Shown here: piece after piece, positions 47,837 through 59,654 of the stretch
Layout of the letters: every line of letters begins with the position of its first letter
Numbering within the stretch: the first letter of the stretch is position 1
NCBI GenBank assembly: GCA_015680685.1
Contig: MNCI01007828.1
Coordinates: 102,021-166,020 of the forward strand
Source: Gnetum montanum
Taxonomy: Eukaryota; Streptophyta; Gnetopsida; Gnetales; Gnetaceae
Length of the DNA: 64,000 nt
Direction of reading: 5' to 3'
Program-made: the position numbers and the translations under genes
The notes under the pieces: generated by a model
What the model saw: the letters and a program-made list of their open reading frames with translations, nothing else
Database searches by the model: none
Told to the model about the DNA's origin: nothing

Positions 47837-48093
47837 CTATCTCAAGATCAATTTTCCTTAAGTGATCAATCATGTCATCGACTACCCCCTCCATAAAGGT
47901 AAACTTATCTAGAGTCTCGGTCCATGGTTGGAGGCAAAATGAGGAGGAAGAATCGGGAGCCTTAGTAGTAGTGTCCACTATGCCAAAAAGCATGTTAGCA
48001 TGGTGAAGAAGAGGGAAAAAACTGAAAATTAACATGAACGATAGTGCAAAGCTCCTACCCAGCAAACCCTAAGGGGTGAGAGCAGGGGGATTG

Positions 48094-48826
48094 NTTATAA
48101 TTGGGTCAAGTATCTTGTCGAGGGTTTGTGGGCTGAAATGGTTAAGCTTCATGAGAAGCTTANAAATCTTCAACCTTCATGTGCTCCTTAGGTGCCAGGG
48201 CACACTCTGTGAAAGGTTCATCTACAACAGGGGCCTCTGCCTCNTCACCCAGATATCCAAACCATGGATCTCCCAAGTATTCCACACCACTTGATCACAA
48301 GATCCCCTAAAAGCCATTAGGGAATATTTTTTGATAATAATTAAGGGTTAGGTGGGGTAGCCCTTTTATGCACCAGACAGCATTGGACAAGCATCTTCCA
48401 CTAACATAGGCAATGTGGTCAGGGGGGCATACCTTATTACTGAAATAGTAAAATTAATGTTGTAACACAAGAAATCTCATCTCGTGGAAGAGCCTCCATG
48501 TACTAGTGAAGAAAGAGGCAGAAGGTTGCAAATCAATGTTTGCAAAGTGTAGCCTAGATTTGCTGGTGAGTATGATTTAATTGTCCCGTTAGCTAAAGCT
48601 ACCTTNNNNNNNNNNNNNNNNNNNNNNNNNNNNNNNNNNNNNNNNNNNNNNNNNNNNNNNNNNNNNNNNNNNNNNNNNNNNNNNNNNNNNNNNNNNNNNN
48701 NNNNNNNNNNNNNNNNNNNNNNNNNNNNNNNNNNNNNNNNNNNNNNNNNNNNNNNNNNNNNNNNNNNNNNNNNNNNNNNNNNNNNNNNNNNNNNNNNNNN
48801 NNNNNNNNNNNNNNNNNNNNNNNNNN
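48094..48826. other. Assembly-damaged segment (Ns, inverted pieces)
   Basis: Single Ns at 48094, 48163 and 48244 and an N run at 48606-48826. Piece 48095-48162 is the reverse complement of the E2-equivalent exon 4 text (near 31680-31735), reading NWVKYLVEGL on the plus strand. Piece 48245-48605 is the reverse complement of E2 about 31240-31570. Piece 48164-48243 is in the normal orientation (E2 about 30955-31035). Order and orientation therefore differ from E2 exactly at the Ns. Confidence 0.85.
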
Positions 48827-49284
48827 GGTAAACCTTATGGGCTACCTCTAGCTTGACCTTTTGCATGTAAATCCCCTTTCAATCTTTGCTCATCCCTAGC
48901 CACTCTTCTATGAACCCTCAATGGTTTACATCTTTGCTGGTACTCTCCCCTATATGTAATCATTAGAAGGGACACCAAAGAGATCTATGAAAAGGTTTTT
49001 AGTGATCTCAAACACCACCCGCACATTATGCACCCGCATGCGAAAGCGGTCAGCCCTTTTCAAGAAAGAATCAACAAGGGTGAGCATCTCTACAGCCGAA
49101 ATGCCTGGGTTTACTACTAAAAATAGGTCCATAAGCCCAGCCTCCTAGACATTCTAAACAAGGGTGGCTAGGGCCCCATTTCATAACTAGTGTTGTGTCT
49201 CGTCCACTTCACCGTATTTAAAGAAGAGGTTAGTTTCGTCACATCCAAACGTGATTACTGTAACCTCTGTAGACTCGACCATTA

Positions 49285-49366
49285 CTCTAATAATCAAAAA
49301 AAATTAACAAAAGGAAAAAAAATCAATCACTTGAACACATGAAAACAAGTGCATAATCTAACCCAC
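49285..49366 (-). other. Intron 3 of E1 antisense gene (82 bp)
   Basis: GTGGGT donor and TTAGAG acceptor, phase 1, in the same place as 32302-32393 in E2. The two introns differ more than the exons beside them. Confidence 0.65.
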
Positions 49367-50219
49367 TAGGTGTGAATGGTGTGGGGAATGGTGGGATTTC
49401 CACCAAAACCTCTTCCATGGTGGGTGCATGATGGGATGTCCATTCGCCATCCAACCATCCAATTTCTTTGCATTTTAGGTAGATATTGGCATGCTTGGTT
49501 GGATAGGTCCTAAATTCAATCCCAAGTTGTTCTATAATGCTAGCATGCACATTCCGAGTAGAAGAGAACTCTTGCAGGGTTGTTTGGACCAATGCCAATG
49601 CCCCCTCTTGGTTGTGAAGCCCATCCTTGTCAATTACGAACTTGGCAACATATAGAGCACAATAAACATTGCAATTATGTAAAAAATGGTATAACATGCT
49701 CAAGTATCTTCATAGGACTCAACCGTCGGCACAATAGATGGTTCCAGGTGGATTCTAGAAGAGAGTGCCCATGTGATGAGTGACAAACAAGGTGTTGTAC
49801 TCATGGTAACACTTAAATTCAGGCATAGCCCAAACCCAAGACAAGCATCTCAAACCTTTTGGGCACCTATTTGAGCTCCCTTGCCCTTCTCCTTCAATAG
49901 ATTCATTAGCCATAACTTTAAAATGCCCCATTTTATCCCTAGCAATAATGTTTCAACAAGAACACAGGTTGTCTTAGCCAACAAGTGTGACCATACTATC
50001 ACACTGAAATGGTGAAGGAGGAGCTCTAGGAATTCCTATGCACCTTCCCAAAACTAGACTGCTTGGTCCCTTACTCGTGCATGAGGAGGAGGGACGTTGG
50101 CCATAGGGGCACTTAGGCAACATAGAACCCCTACTAGCACAATCACGATCAAGATGGGTTTTAACAAGATCTTGCATAGTGTAGCACAAAGCAATTAGTT
50201 CATAGTGTTCAAGTGACAA

Positions 50220-51034
50220 TTACAGTATAGTGTAGCACCCCCTTCTATGCAAACTTTTCTAAGTATGAAATGTTACACCCCTGGCATTGTGAGATAAACC
50301 CAAATTTTTGCCCCAAGTATCAGTCCCATTTTCATGACTTGTCCCATATAGCGTAGAAACCATGTTACACACAGCGTATCAGTGTAGCACATGACATAAC
50401 ATAACCAGTACACTCTACATAGCGTAGCAGCTATGTTACATGTAGCATAGCATAGCAGGCATACCCTGGGTAGCATAGTGGTTGTGTCACACGTGGTGTA
50501 ATGTTTACACCTTGCATGGCATGACAGACATAGCAATATAGCAAGTATGGTAGTGTAGCAGCATGACAGCGTAGCGTAACAGGCATCGAAAATAAAACAC
50601 AGCCTATCAATCATGCTGAAAAAAGTAACACAACCTGAGAAGAAATACATAATGTTTACATAGCCCCAACCCTATTCCCCTTACATGGAATTTAACAAAA
50701 GTAAATCAAAAAGTTCTCCACACATGCTACACTACCAAGAATGTGTGCTAGGCCGCATAGAACCTCTCAAACCCTTGAAATGGTGCATCACCCACTCCCA
50801 ACAATGGTGGCTAGTGCAGCACTGCATACCAACTGTAGCATAGCGATCGTCATGACAACTGCAACCAAAGCGAAAACAACTACAGCATAGCAGCTAAAGT
50901 GGCAGCTAAGGCCATAACAACAATGGCCATAGTGTGGCAATGGTAATGACCATAGCAACTAGGGCACGGTGACTACAGTAACAACCCCACTAAATAAATC
51001 ACACAATGTAAGCAAGGGTAGTGTAGCAACTTAC
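50220..51034 (-). other. Long first intron of E1 antisense gene
   Basis: The GTAAGTT donor is at 51034. It is filled with TAGCATAGC, GTAGTGTAGC and CATAGCAGC words, like the E2 intron. The acceptor is not resolved. Confidence 0.45.
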
Positions 51035-51270
51035 TAGGTAGACGGCACCTCCTGTCGTTCCTCAATGCACACCCTAGAAAGACATTGTAGGGTGTGTTCC
51101 CTTCCTCCACATTGGCAAGACCTTGATGCCTATGTTCACTCCTACACACCATCATCCTTTTGACAAACTCAGGTGCATCGACTACTACACTACCTCTCTG
51201 TTTGAACCACGCTATGCTCTAGGTGTTAGCTCTAATAGTGAAAATGACAAGATTACCATTGGTAATCCCC

Positions 51271-51278
51271 TATTTATA
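51271..51278 (-). promoter_or_regulatory. TATA box of E1 antisense gene
   Basis: The minus strand GGCTATAAATAGGGGATTACC is identical over this stretch to the E2 copy at 34519-34526. Confidence 0.65.
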
Positions 51279-51459
51279 GCCTACAAGGTTATAGCACTTG
51301 TTACTGCCCGAGGCGTTCCATGTCCCGCACGTAACACAGGATGCCCCTATCCACTACAGCATAGCATGAGATGTCACATGTCTACTACAGCATACCACAT
51401 AGCTACAACATAGCACATAAATGCACAAAAATTTTCACCTCATTTTTACAACGTTGCAT

Positions 51460-51720
51460 GGTTGTGGTCCACTACAACCTTAAACTAGCAATTCTAACTT
51501 ACAACGTTGCACGGTTGTGGTTCACTACGACCTTAAACTAGTAGTTTTTGGCATATAATGTTGCACAATTACGGTCCGCTACAACCTTAAACTGGAAATT
51601 TTAAAATTCCCTCTATATTCTAGTCATAGTGGCGGTCTGCTACGACCTTAAACTAGCAATTTTTGGCATATAACTTTGCATGGTTTCGGTCCGCTACGAC
51701 CTTAAACTGGAAACTTTCTG
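51460..51720 (+). repeat. Minisatellite before pol (E1)
   Basis: Five units of about 50-65 bp, each carrying GGTC-G/CACTAC-A/GACCTTAAACTAGCA. The GTCCGCTACGAC form is a near-palindrome. Confidence 0.8.
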
Positions 51721-51829
51721 ACATTACATAATTACCTTGCATATATTTCATTACATGATGCTGTGTTGAGCAAGCATCACTTGACTTTGTTTGTTTTTCT
51801 TATTATTGCAAGAGTGCAAAAGAAAAAAA

Positions 51830-54800
51830 ATGTCTACATATGATGATCTTCGTTCGCCCTTAATTCTGAAAAGACCCCATGGCATAATCATGAGGCACTT
51901 GAACATAGAGTTGGTAGACTTGGAACATTCCCCTTATGATACCAACATAGTGTCCCTAGAAACATCCCTAGACTGGCCCAAACATCTAGTCCAAACTCTA
52001 GATTTAGAAGCTGGTGATGTAACTGGGGATCCCCTTATCAAAATCCCTGTGACTACATCCAAAGGGGAGTCAAGAACATTAAAAGTTAGCTCGTTACTAG
52101 AGTCACAAGTCAAAGAAAGCATCTTTAGAGTCCTCAATGATAATGCCAAATTTTTTGCATGGTCGTATGAAGATATGCTAGGCTTAAACCCATGCATCAT
52201 ACAACACAACATCATACTAGATTCACGTGTCAAGGTGGTCAAACAAAAAGCTCACAAGAACAAACCAGATATTGCATTAGCTATAAGTAGTGAAATCACT
52301 AAACTTTACGAAGCTGGGTTCATTTGGGCAGTTGATTAATCAGAATGGGTATCAAACATTGTAGTCATTTCAAAGAAAACTAGGGGTAAACAAATTTGTA
52401 TAGACTTCTAGGATTTGAATAAGGCAATGATTAAGGACGATTTACCATTGCCTAGCATCGACCAACTTATCAATACTACGGCCAATCATGCCTTACTGTC
52501 CTTTATGGATGGGTTCTCAGGCTACAACCAAATCTGCATAAACCAAGAACATTAGCTAACAACTACCTTCATGACCCCTTAGGGAACCTTCTACTACAAA
52601 ATGATGTCCTTTGGGCTAAAAAATGCAAGAGCAATGTACCAGCAAATGATGACCTACATCTTTAGTGATTACCTTTTAGAAATGCTAAATGATTACGTGG
52701 ATGATATAGCTATTAAATCTAAGAAAACTACTGATCATGAAAATAACCTAAACTTGGTCCTTCAGCATTATCAAAAGCATGAACTTCACCTCAATCCTAG
52801 AAAGTGTGTTTTTGGAGTCAAAACCAAATGCATGTTACATTTTGTGGTGTCAAAAACAGGGATACATGTAGACCCTGATAAAGTTAAAGCCATTGTTAAC
52901 CTAGGATCACCTACAAACCTTAAGGAGGTGCATAGGCTATAGGGCAGGGTATAATTCATAAGAATATTTATCGCAAGGTTAACTGATAAGTTGCATCCAA
53001 TGCAAGACTTTTTGAAAAAGGGAGTTAACTTTGAATGGACAAATCAATGTCAAGAAGCTTTTGATAGCTTAAAGAAAGATCTTATTCATCTTCACACTGT
53101 TTACCCTCTACAAAGAGACAAATCCTTTTACATTTATCTGGCCACTTTAGCTAGGTCCATTGTGGCTTTGCTCTACCAAAAGAGGAATGATGATTCCGAA
53201 ATCCTTGTCTACTACCTAAGTTATGTGTTGGTATCCTACAAAGCAAAATACAAGTAGAGAAAAATTGTCTTACTTTAGTGTTCGCATTTAAAAAGTGGAG
53301 GCATTACCTGTTTCATAGAAAAGTAAACATTATTTGCAAGAATAACATACTTCAGGCTATAATCAATATATACAAAAGTAAAGATAGCCCGATGGAAAGC
53401 CATAATCACTAAATTCGATCTACATTATGTAGCACAATCATCTATAAAGGGTCAAGCAATAGCTACATAACTTACAGCTTCACCTACCAATGACCAGGTA
53501 CTAATAGAACCTAAGTTTCTAGATGAGCACGTTAGTAGCATCAGCACAGTACCTGCAGATTTCAAAGCCATCCTACATTTTGATGATGCCTCAAATACAC
53601 AAGGTGGCAGTGTTGCCACTGTTCTCACATTTCCCTCTAGGGAGATCTAACCTTTTTCATATCATTTCACATTTCTTTACACCAACAATGTAGTAGAATA
53701 TGAAGGTCTCCTTAGGGGCATTCTAATAGCTCAAGAGTCAGGAATCCAAAACTTAGCAATTAGAGGTGACTCGCAACTAGTCATTAATCAAGTTACAAAG
53801 GTATTCTCTTGCAAGGCACAACATTCACAGCCTTACCATGATTTAGCCAAACATTTGCTAAAGTAATTTACAACCCTAGATGTCCAACATGTGCCCTATA
53901 GTGAAAATACTATAGCTGATGCATTGGCCACATTGGCCCTAAGTGTGTCACCACACATGTTTGTTACCTTACCTACTATGATAGAGAAATGCACTGACCC
54001 CATCATTCACACAGCAAATATTGCATCTGTAAGTGTAGTACATACTTGAGAATGGTATGATGACATTAAAACATACCTCCAACATGGAGAACCCCCACAC
54101 AACCTGACATCTACCCAAAGGGATGCAATACAGAAGTGAGTACGACTATATGTCTTCGTAGGAGATAACACTTTATGCAAACATTCTTATGATGGGATAT
54201 TGCTAGTTTGCGTTAATGGGAACGAAGCTCAAAAATTGTTGATGAGGTCCATGAGGGACTATGTGGAAAGCACATAGCTCCCAGAGCTATGGTAGCAAAG
54301 ATTAGGCATCTAGGCTACTACTAGTCTCACATGGAACATGATTGCATTGTCAAAGTAAGGACATGTGATGTATGTCAACGTCATGAGAACCTTATACATG
54401 TATCACCTACTGAGTTACATCCCACGCAAATCACATGGCCTTTCCAACGTTGAGGACTAGATATCATAAGACCCATTACACCTAAGTCTTCTGTAGGACA
54501 TAGTTTCATTATTACTGTAACTGACTACTTTACAAAATGAGTAGAAGCTATTCCTCTCAGAAAGACCATGTCCCAATAGGTTTTCAAGTTCATGTTAGAC
54601 AATATAGCTACATGATTTGGCCTTTCCATGACTATTGTTATCAACAACAGGCCAAAATTTAGTAGTACAGAAACCATAGGCTTTTGCGAAAGTCTTGGTA
54701 TCAAACATTCTTTCTCATCATCATATTACCCCCAGGAAAATGGTCAAGCAAAGAGTACCAATAAATTCATCATCAACCTTTTGAAAAGGATGCTTAGCAA

Positions 54801-55325
54801 CAGCAAGAGGTGATGGCACAAGCAAGTCCTCTACATGATTTGGGCTTATCATAAAACATGTAGGATAGCTATAGGTAAGACCCTGTATAGTATTGTATAT
54901 AGATCTAAAGTAGTGTTACCTCTTGAATTATAGGTCCCGTCACTTCGAATGATCCTTTCAAATGTCACGAATGAGGCTCAAAACAACGAGTCAAGGATCA
55001 TTGACCTTGACTCTGTAGAGAGGAGCACATCCAAACACTTAATCACATTGAGTGGTACCAAGACAAGCAATGGTGGAAACATCACTGTAATTTGCACCAA
55101 TGACCAATCAAAAAGGGGCACTTAGTCCTCAAGGTCGTTCATGAACCCATGAGCAAATTCTTAGCCAATTGGGAAGGCCCCTTTGTAGTTACAAAAGCTT
55201 ATGAGAATGGGGTATTCAAGCTAGCTAACATAGATGGCAATGAATTCCCAAATCCTATCAACCATTTGTACCTAAATCCATACTATGCTTAACATGCAAG
55301 ATTACACCAAACATAAAGTAAGGTA
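51830..55325 (+). pseudogene. pol: E1 pol: RT, RNase H, additional RNase H, integrase
   Basis: The conserved start is MSTYDDLRSPLIL at 51830; an upstream ATG at 51791 is not shared with E2. RT: EITKLYEAGFIWAVD, SEWVSNIVVISKK, LLSFMDGFSGYNQICI, FGLKNARAMYQQMMTYIF and the YVDD active site at 52694-52705. RNase H follows to about 53470. The additional RNase H is at about 53480-53990: LHFDDAS, YTNNVVEYEGLL, RGDSQLVINQV and NTIADALATLAL. Integrase runs from about 54150: HEGL, CDVCQRH, a stop before GLDII, then VINNRPKF and GQAKSTNK. The second catalytic D is N and the E is K, so integrase is inactive. Many stops occur. The dual RNase H assigns E1 to the Tat lineage. Confidence 0.9.
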
Positions 55326-55705
55326 AGCGCCAGAGTCTGCTATGACTATAAACTAGCATAGATCATCCACTATGACGTAAAACTAGCATAGAACATCCGC
55401 TATGACATTAAACTAGCACAACACATTTTTGGGCCATGACATAAAACTAGCACCCATAGATTTTCCTTGGGCCATGACATAAAACTAGCACCCATAGCAT
55501 GGTCCACTATGACCTTAACCTGGCCATCCTCCATCCGCTACGATGTTAAACTAGCAAACCAGTTTGTTGGGACCTTAAACTAGCACAATGGTCTACTAGG
55601 ACCTTAAAATAGCATAGCTTGATCTGCTTGGACCTTAAACTAGGACCATGGTCTACTAGGACTTTAAACTAGCACATCTGATGGTCTACCAAGACCTAAA
55701 ACTAG
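55326..55705 (+). repeat. Minisatellite after integrase (E1)
   Basis: About ten units of 30-45 bp of the types CATCCGCTATGACATTAAAC and GGTCTACTAGGACCTTAAAC. Confidence 0.8.
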
Positions 55706-57178
55706 GTTCATAGTGCAACACCTTCCAGCTCATACATGTGGCCTTGTGAACAAGTGAGCAAGCATATCTTTGAGCTTCCTAAGAAAAATGGAGTGAGATG
55801 TGACAGTTCTAGAATGATGTTCATGCCACCAAGGAAAAACCCTCTAGGATAGATGTAGCATCATTTTCCCTAGCATCTTACTGATCTTTTAAAGATGTCA
55901 TTCAACATATTGCTGACCTTCTGGAGCTACCGTCACCACTGCCAATCATCTTGGCCGTAGCTCTCACTGTCAGCACCTTATGCTAGAGCCCCAGCACTAT
56001 TGTGGCCTAGCCACAATGCTAGCATCCTCCATCCCTCTCCATCACTAGAGTCTAAAAAAGCATTCAACTATTAGGCTTCTCACCATGTAGCTTGATTTCA
56101 TGACTCTTGTCTTTGACAGGGATTCCTGAGCACCTACATCATCATCACTCCTAGACTCTTCAGTGCTCATTTCTGGCAAGGCCGTTGAAGCTTTCCAGCC
56201 TACCACTACCAAAGCCTACACTGGCCTTCCTACTTTGGACATTGCACATGTCAAAAATAGCACCTACCACCCTAGCAGTGTCCCGAGCAAGTAGAACTTC
56301 GCTCTAACTTCCCTTGATGGTTTTTTCACTAGTTTTCTCTTTGTTGTGTTTGCAGGATAAAAGCCAAGATGGCATCATTCAAGAACGTGTTCCACCATGA
56401 GAATAAGATACTAAATTATTCCAAAGTAGCTGCTTCAATCAACCTAGGTACTTGAGAGTGCATATCCTATTCTCCCTTTAGCCAACTTAACCTCCATTTC
56501 CTATACTCACAATTTTCGACTTCTTCCCAGGTTTTTCCAATGTGCATGAAACCATCTTCCATGCTCAGCCGCCAAGCCCATGATAGATGGAATGTAACTC
56601 ATCCTATGGGAAGCCTTTGTAGACTAGTCAAAGCCCCACACAGATGTAACACAACTCATCATGGGGAGGAAACACCTGTCCTATAGCAACAACAAGGTTT
56701 CCTTCGAATGAACATGGGTGTGTAACAAAAATAAAAATAAAAATAATGCAAAAAAAAGGAATGAAAAAGAATAAAAATGATGATATAGCCAAGTGCCCAG
56801 AACAAATGGCACAATTGCTTCACAATCATCTCAGCATTGGATCGACCACCTACAAGCACTCCAATGAGATGGCAAGATCCAAATGGAAAAGACATTCATG
56901 TGTGTCAAATCCCTCATAAGCTTTAAAATGAAGGATCACACCATGGCAATAGCTCTCATAACAATGCATCCTATACCTTTCCTTTTCCCGAGCCCAAGTT
57001 CCTCAAACACATCCTCTTTCCCTATTATACTTAGCTTTTCTAGCACTCCCAAGCATAGTAAAGCATTATCTAAGTGAGCACTAACAAATAGTGTGGGTCT
57101 CACGTTCAACATGGTGTTTTATTTTCTTTATCGATGTCTCTTGGGTAGATCCTCTAGATGTCAACAAAGAGGAACCAT
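55706..57178 (+). other. 3' region of E1
   Basis: Colinear with 38166-39603 in E2. Non-coding apart from the small frame at 56369-56455. It contains two related phrases, AACTCATCCTATGGGAAGCC and AACTCATCATGGGGAGGAAA. It ends with the polypurine tract before 57179. Confidence 0.6.
56369..56455 (+). CDS. Small conserved 28-codon frame in E1's 3' region
   Basis: MASFKNVFHHENKILNYSKV and on to a stop. It is preceded by TTTGTTGTGTTTGCAG, a good plant 3' splice site. A GTAAGC donor lies at the very end of pol (about 55322). Joining the two keeps the frame through IKAKMASF, so it could be the last exon of Pol. E2 has the same frame with a damaged acceptor. Confidence 0.35.
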   Translation: MASFKNVFHHENKILNYSKVAASINLGT

Positions 57179-59445
57179 TAAAACAACATAAATTTTGGGA
57201 CTCTCACGATTCAGCATAGTCCCAAAATTTGGGCAAAGATCTCTACAAGTGCGGTATCACACTGAGCCGCATAGACAACATGGCACCCAGGACTTCTGAG
57301 CCTACCTGCCACCCTTTGTAGCATAGTCAATGCAACATCCAGTCATGAGACTAATTTGCACGAATGAAGCACTAAAAGTGGACCATGCAATTTGGAAAAT
57401 TTTCTATCTCTCAAGCTATCAAGCTTGCTACACTCTCTAGCTTGTCCAACATGACAAATTCCCTAGCTGACGGTCCACCTAAGCACCAAGCTAGAAGCTA
57501 TTGAAGGTGTTTAGGATGGACTAAACAATTCGGCAAGTTTTCTAATTGTGGAACCTACTACACTACACTATGCTACACAGCGTAGCAGGCCATGTGGTGA
57601 CTGATCAGATGCAAAAGATGAAATTGGCAGATATTCAGTCCTCAAAGGTGTCTACATCGCTTCATCCTTGAAGTGTGATCAACATAACATGAAAAAAGCA
57701 TGGCAAATGTCACAAAAGTTATTCCATTTTAGGTGCTACGCTGCAAAGCATAGTAGGACATGACAATATTTTCTCAAGTTGTCTTGGCATGGAGAATAAA
57801 AATGTCCATGCTTTGACCATGCAAAATGCTTATTCTACTACCACCTCAAAATGTGACTAAGATCCCAAGATAGAACACTTGCAAAGTGAGTAAAAATTTA
57901 GGCAAAACTAGATGCTACACTATGCTACACTACACATTGTAGCAGGGTGATAATGCAAGAAGATCCTCCATCAAGTTGTTCTAGCAAAAGGAGTTACACT
58001 TGGCCATGCTTCAACTTCTAAGACTAGCTATCCCACTTCGCCCTTAGGTCGCAATCAAAGTATCTTGACAAAGCATTGCAGTTCAAGCTCAAATTCATGT
58101 TAGACTGGATGCTACACTATGCTACGCTACATAGCATAGCACAACATAGCAGAGACATCATGGCTAAAAGTGTCCCAGGGATGAAACCAAGAGGTCTTAG
58201 GCTCCTTCAATATGAAAAGTGTAAGGGCTGGTTGCTAAAATAGCTTTCCTTACTAGGTCTTGAAGGGTTATTTTGGTTTTCGATCAAGATCCATCCCAAA
58301 ATTGGCCGCTACGTTGCACTACCCTATGCAGCGTAGAACAGTGTAACACTTGAAAGGAGGCCATAGGACATCTATAGAAGCTTCAGGACTTGTCTTCAAT
58401 GGCCATTTCTACCCTAGCATCTCCTTGGCAGTTGAGATCAGCAGTTTTCTTTGCTTGTTGCATCCCTTGTCAAGCCCCGAAATTGTCTCTACGCTTGACC
58501 ATACTTGTAAGAGAGGGGAAGATGTAGTCCTGAAGTATAAGCTTCATTCTACACTTGCCATTAGCATTTTCTGTAAAAATATGGTAGTCCTTTGGGTACA
58601 TGCAATCCAAACAGTATGGTCACAACTTAGCAAGTTTCACTTCTAGCATCGTTCCATTCGGTGTTGCACTTCAGTGTAGCACCACATGTTAGTGTAGCAC
58701 ATCCACATTTACGTCCTGTGGGACCCAGGACATGTGGCATCCAAACCACACTTCTCTCCCACTCCTGGCCCTATAAATACCCCAGTAAACAACGTTCAAA
58801 AGGTTGGCTTCTAAAAAAAAGAGGTGGGCTTCTTGGCGGTTGGCTTTTGGTAGTAGAGATTGGCGAACAGAAAGTTGATAAATAGCACATCTCAGTAGTA
58901 GCACTTTCCAGATCTCTCCTCAACCCAGTGTAGTAGCTCTTAGCCTAGCAAGCATTAGCTCATTGGTTCCTATTAGAACCCCATTGGTAGCAGTACGGGA
59001 GCTTTGACCATACCGTTCCATTGTTAGTTGTGCCTGTCTAGTACTGCACACCAGTTGTACATGTTCAACAACCAAACAAAGATCAAATCCCTCAATTTTG
59101 TGGTGGTTCATTCTCTAAATAGAAATCTCATTCCATTTTTGCTATTACATATATGTTTCATCTCTATGTACTTGTTCATGTTTATGGTCACGATTACATA
59201 CTTTGATGCATTTCTATTATCATGCAACTCTCATTTTCTTCCATTTCAACCTCAATGCATTACATTTTAAAACTATAGTTTGCATATGGTTATTGCACAC
59301 CATGTAAGTTCCTATCTGATCAACCAGACCATTCAGGGCACCCCATTTCTATCTTCTCCAGCACAACCCTCACACAAATCCGAGGTTAGGCTATATGCCC
59401 AATAACCTCTCAGTGTTCCAACCACTGATGTTTTCAAACGTAATA
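57179..59445 (+). mobile_element. 3' LTR of E1
   Basis: 2267 bp. TA replaces TG at the start (TAAAACAAC), and it ends GTAATA. Palindromes are at about 57557, 57737, 57911, 58110 and 58307. TATAAATA lies at 58772-58779. Followed directly by the target duplication GTTAT. Confidence 0.85.
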
Positions 59446-59654
59446 GTTATAATCTTATATATGATGATGTTTATGTTTTCTTTCTTTCTTTTTTTTCCTT
59501 TTTCTGTATCTTATGAGAACAATACAGATTTTTGGTTTATGTAGAAACATCCAGTTTTATGAATTGATGTATATGCTTGATGTTCATTTTAGCATGGATT
59601 TTTGTATGGTTTGATGATGTGAGAGATGTGTATATCGAGTGGTTGTATGGTTTG
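59446..59654 (+). other. Element D leader segment
   Basis: T-rich sequence before D's gag, starting with the right copy of E1's target duplication. I could not find a clear tRNA-Met-type primer-binding site here or in the other D pieces. Confidence 0.4.

Larger units (their letters stand above)
46790..51152 (-). pseudogene. Antisense intron-bearing gene inside E1, unknown function
   Basis: Homologue of the E2 antisense gene in the same place and orientation. Exon 1 is 51035-51152 (MVCRSEHRHQGLANV). Exon 2 (about 50200-49738) holds a hydrophobic ILIVIVLVGVLCCL stretch followed by ANVPPPHARV. Exon 3 includes FVIDKDGLHN, QEFSSTRNV and EIPPFPTPF. Exon 4 has EVTVITFGCDET, KYGEVDETQ and LMDLFLVVNPGISAVEML. 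Later exons have FMEGVVDDMIDHLRKID, KLEKEKASQAVELRDL and IDYARYW, and the last ends DPNEDVGPSG...RDS with a stop at 46790-46792. Introns are at 49285-49366, 47978-48058, 47748-47836 and 46853-46939. The middle is damaged by an assembly gap and inverted pieces (48094-48826). Several stops and frameshifts are present. Confidence 0.7.
20363..59445 (+). mobile_element. Tat-lineage LTR retrotransposon E1 (contains nested E2)
   Basis: LTRs at 20363-22188 and 57179-59445 belong to the same sub-type, sharing for example ATTTGGGCAAAGATCTCT and AAGCACTAAAAGTGGACCAT, which differ in E2's LTRs. The flanks are GTTAT at 20358-20362 and GTTAT at 59446-59450, an exact 5-bp target duplication spanning 39 kb. 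Taking out E2 (22611-42258) leaves an element of about 19.4 kb: LTR, leader, gag-protease, antisense gene, pol with two RNase H domains, 3' region, LTR. The polypurine tract AAAGAGGAACC lies before the 3' LTR. Confidence 0.9.

Noticed and set aside
48477-48866. 129-codon minus-strand frame across the N run
   Set aside because: Mostly Ns, and its left part is an inverted piece; not a real reading frame.
50273-50650. 125-codon minus-strand frame
   Set aside because: Also a by-product of TAGC-rich repeats; E2 shows no matching protein.
20363-59445. Tandem array of one element sharing LTRs
   Set aside because: The two LTR sub-types pair as outer/outer and inner/inner, and each pair has its own target duplication, so nesting explains the order better.
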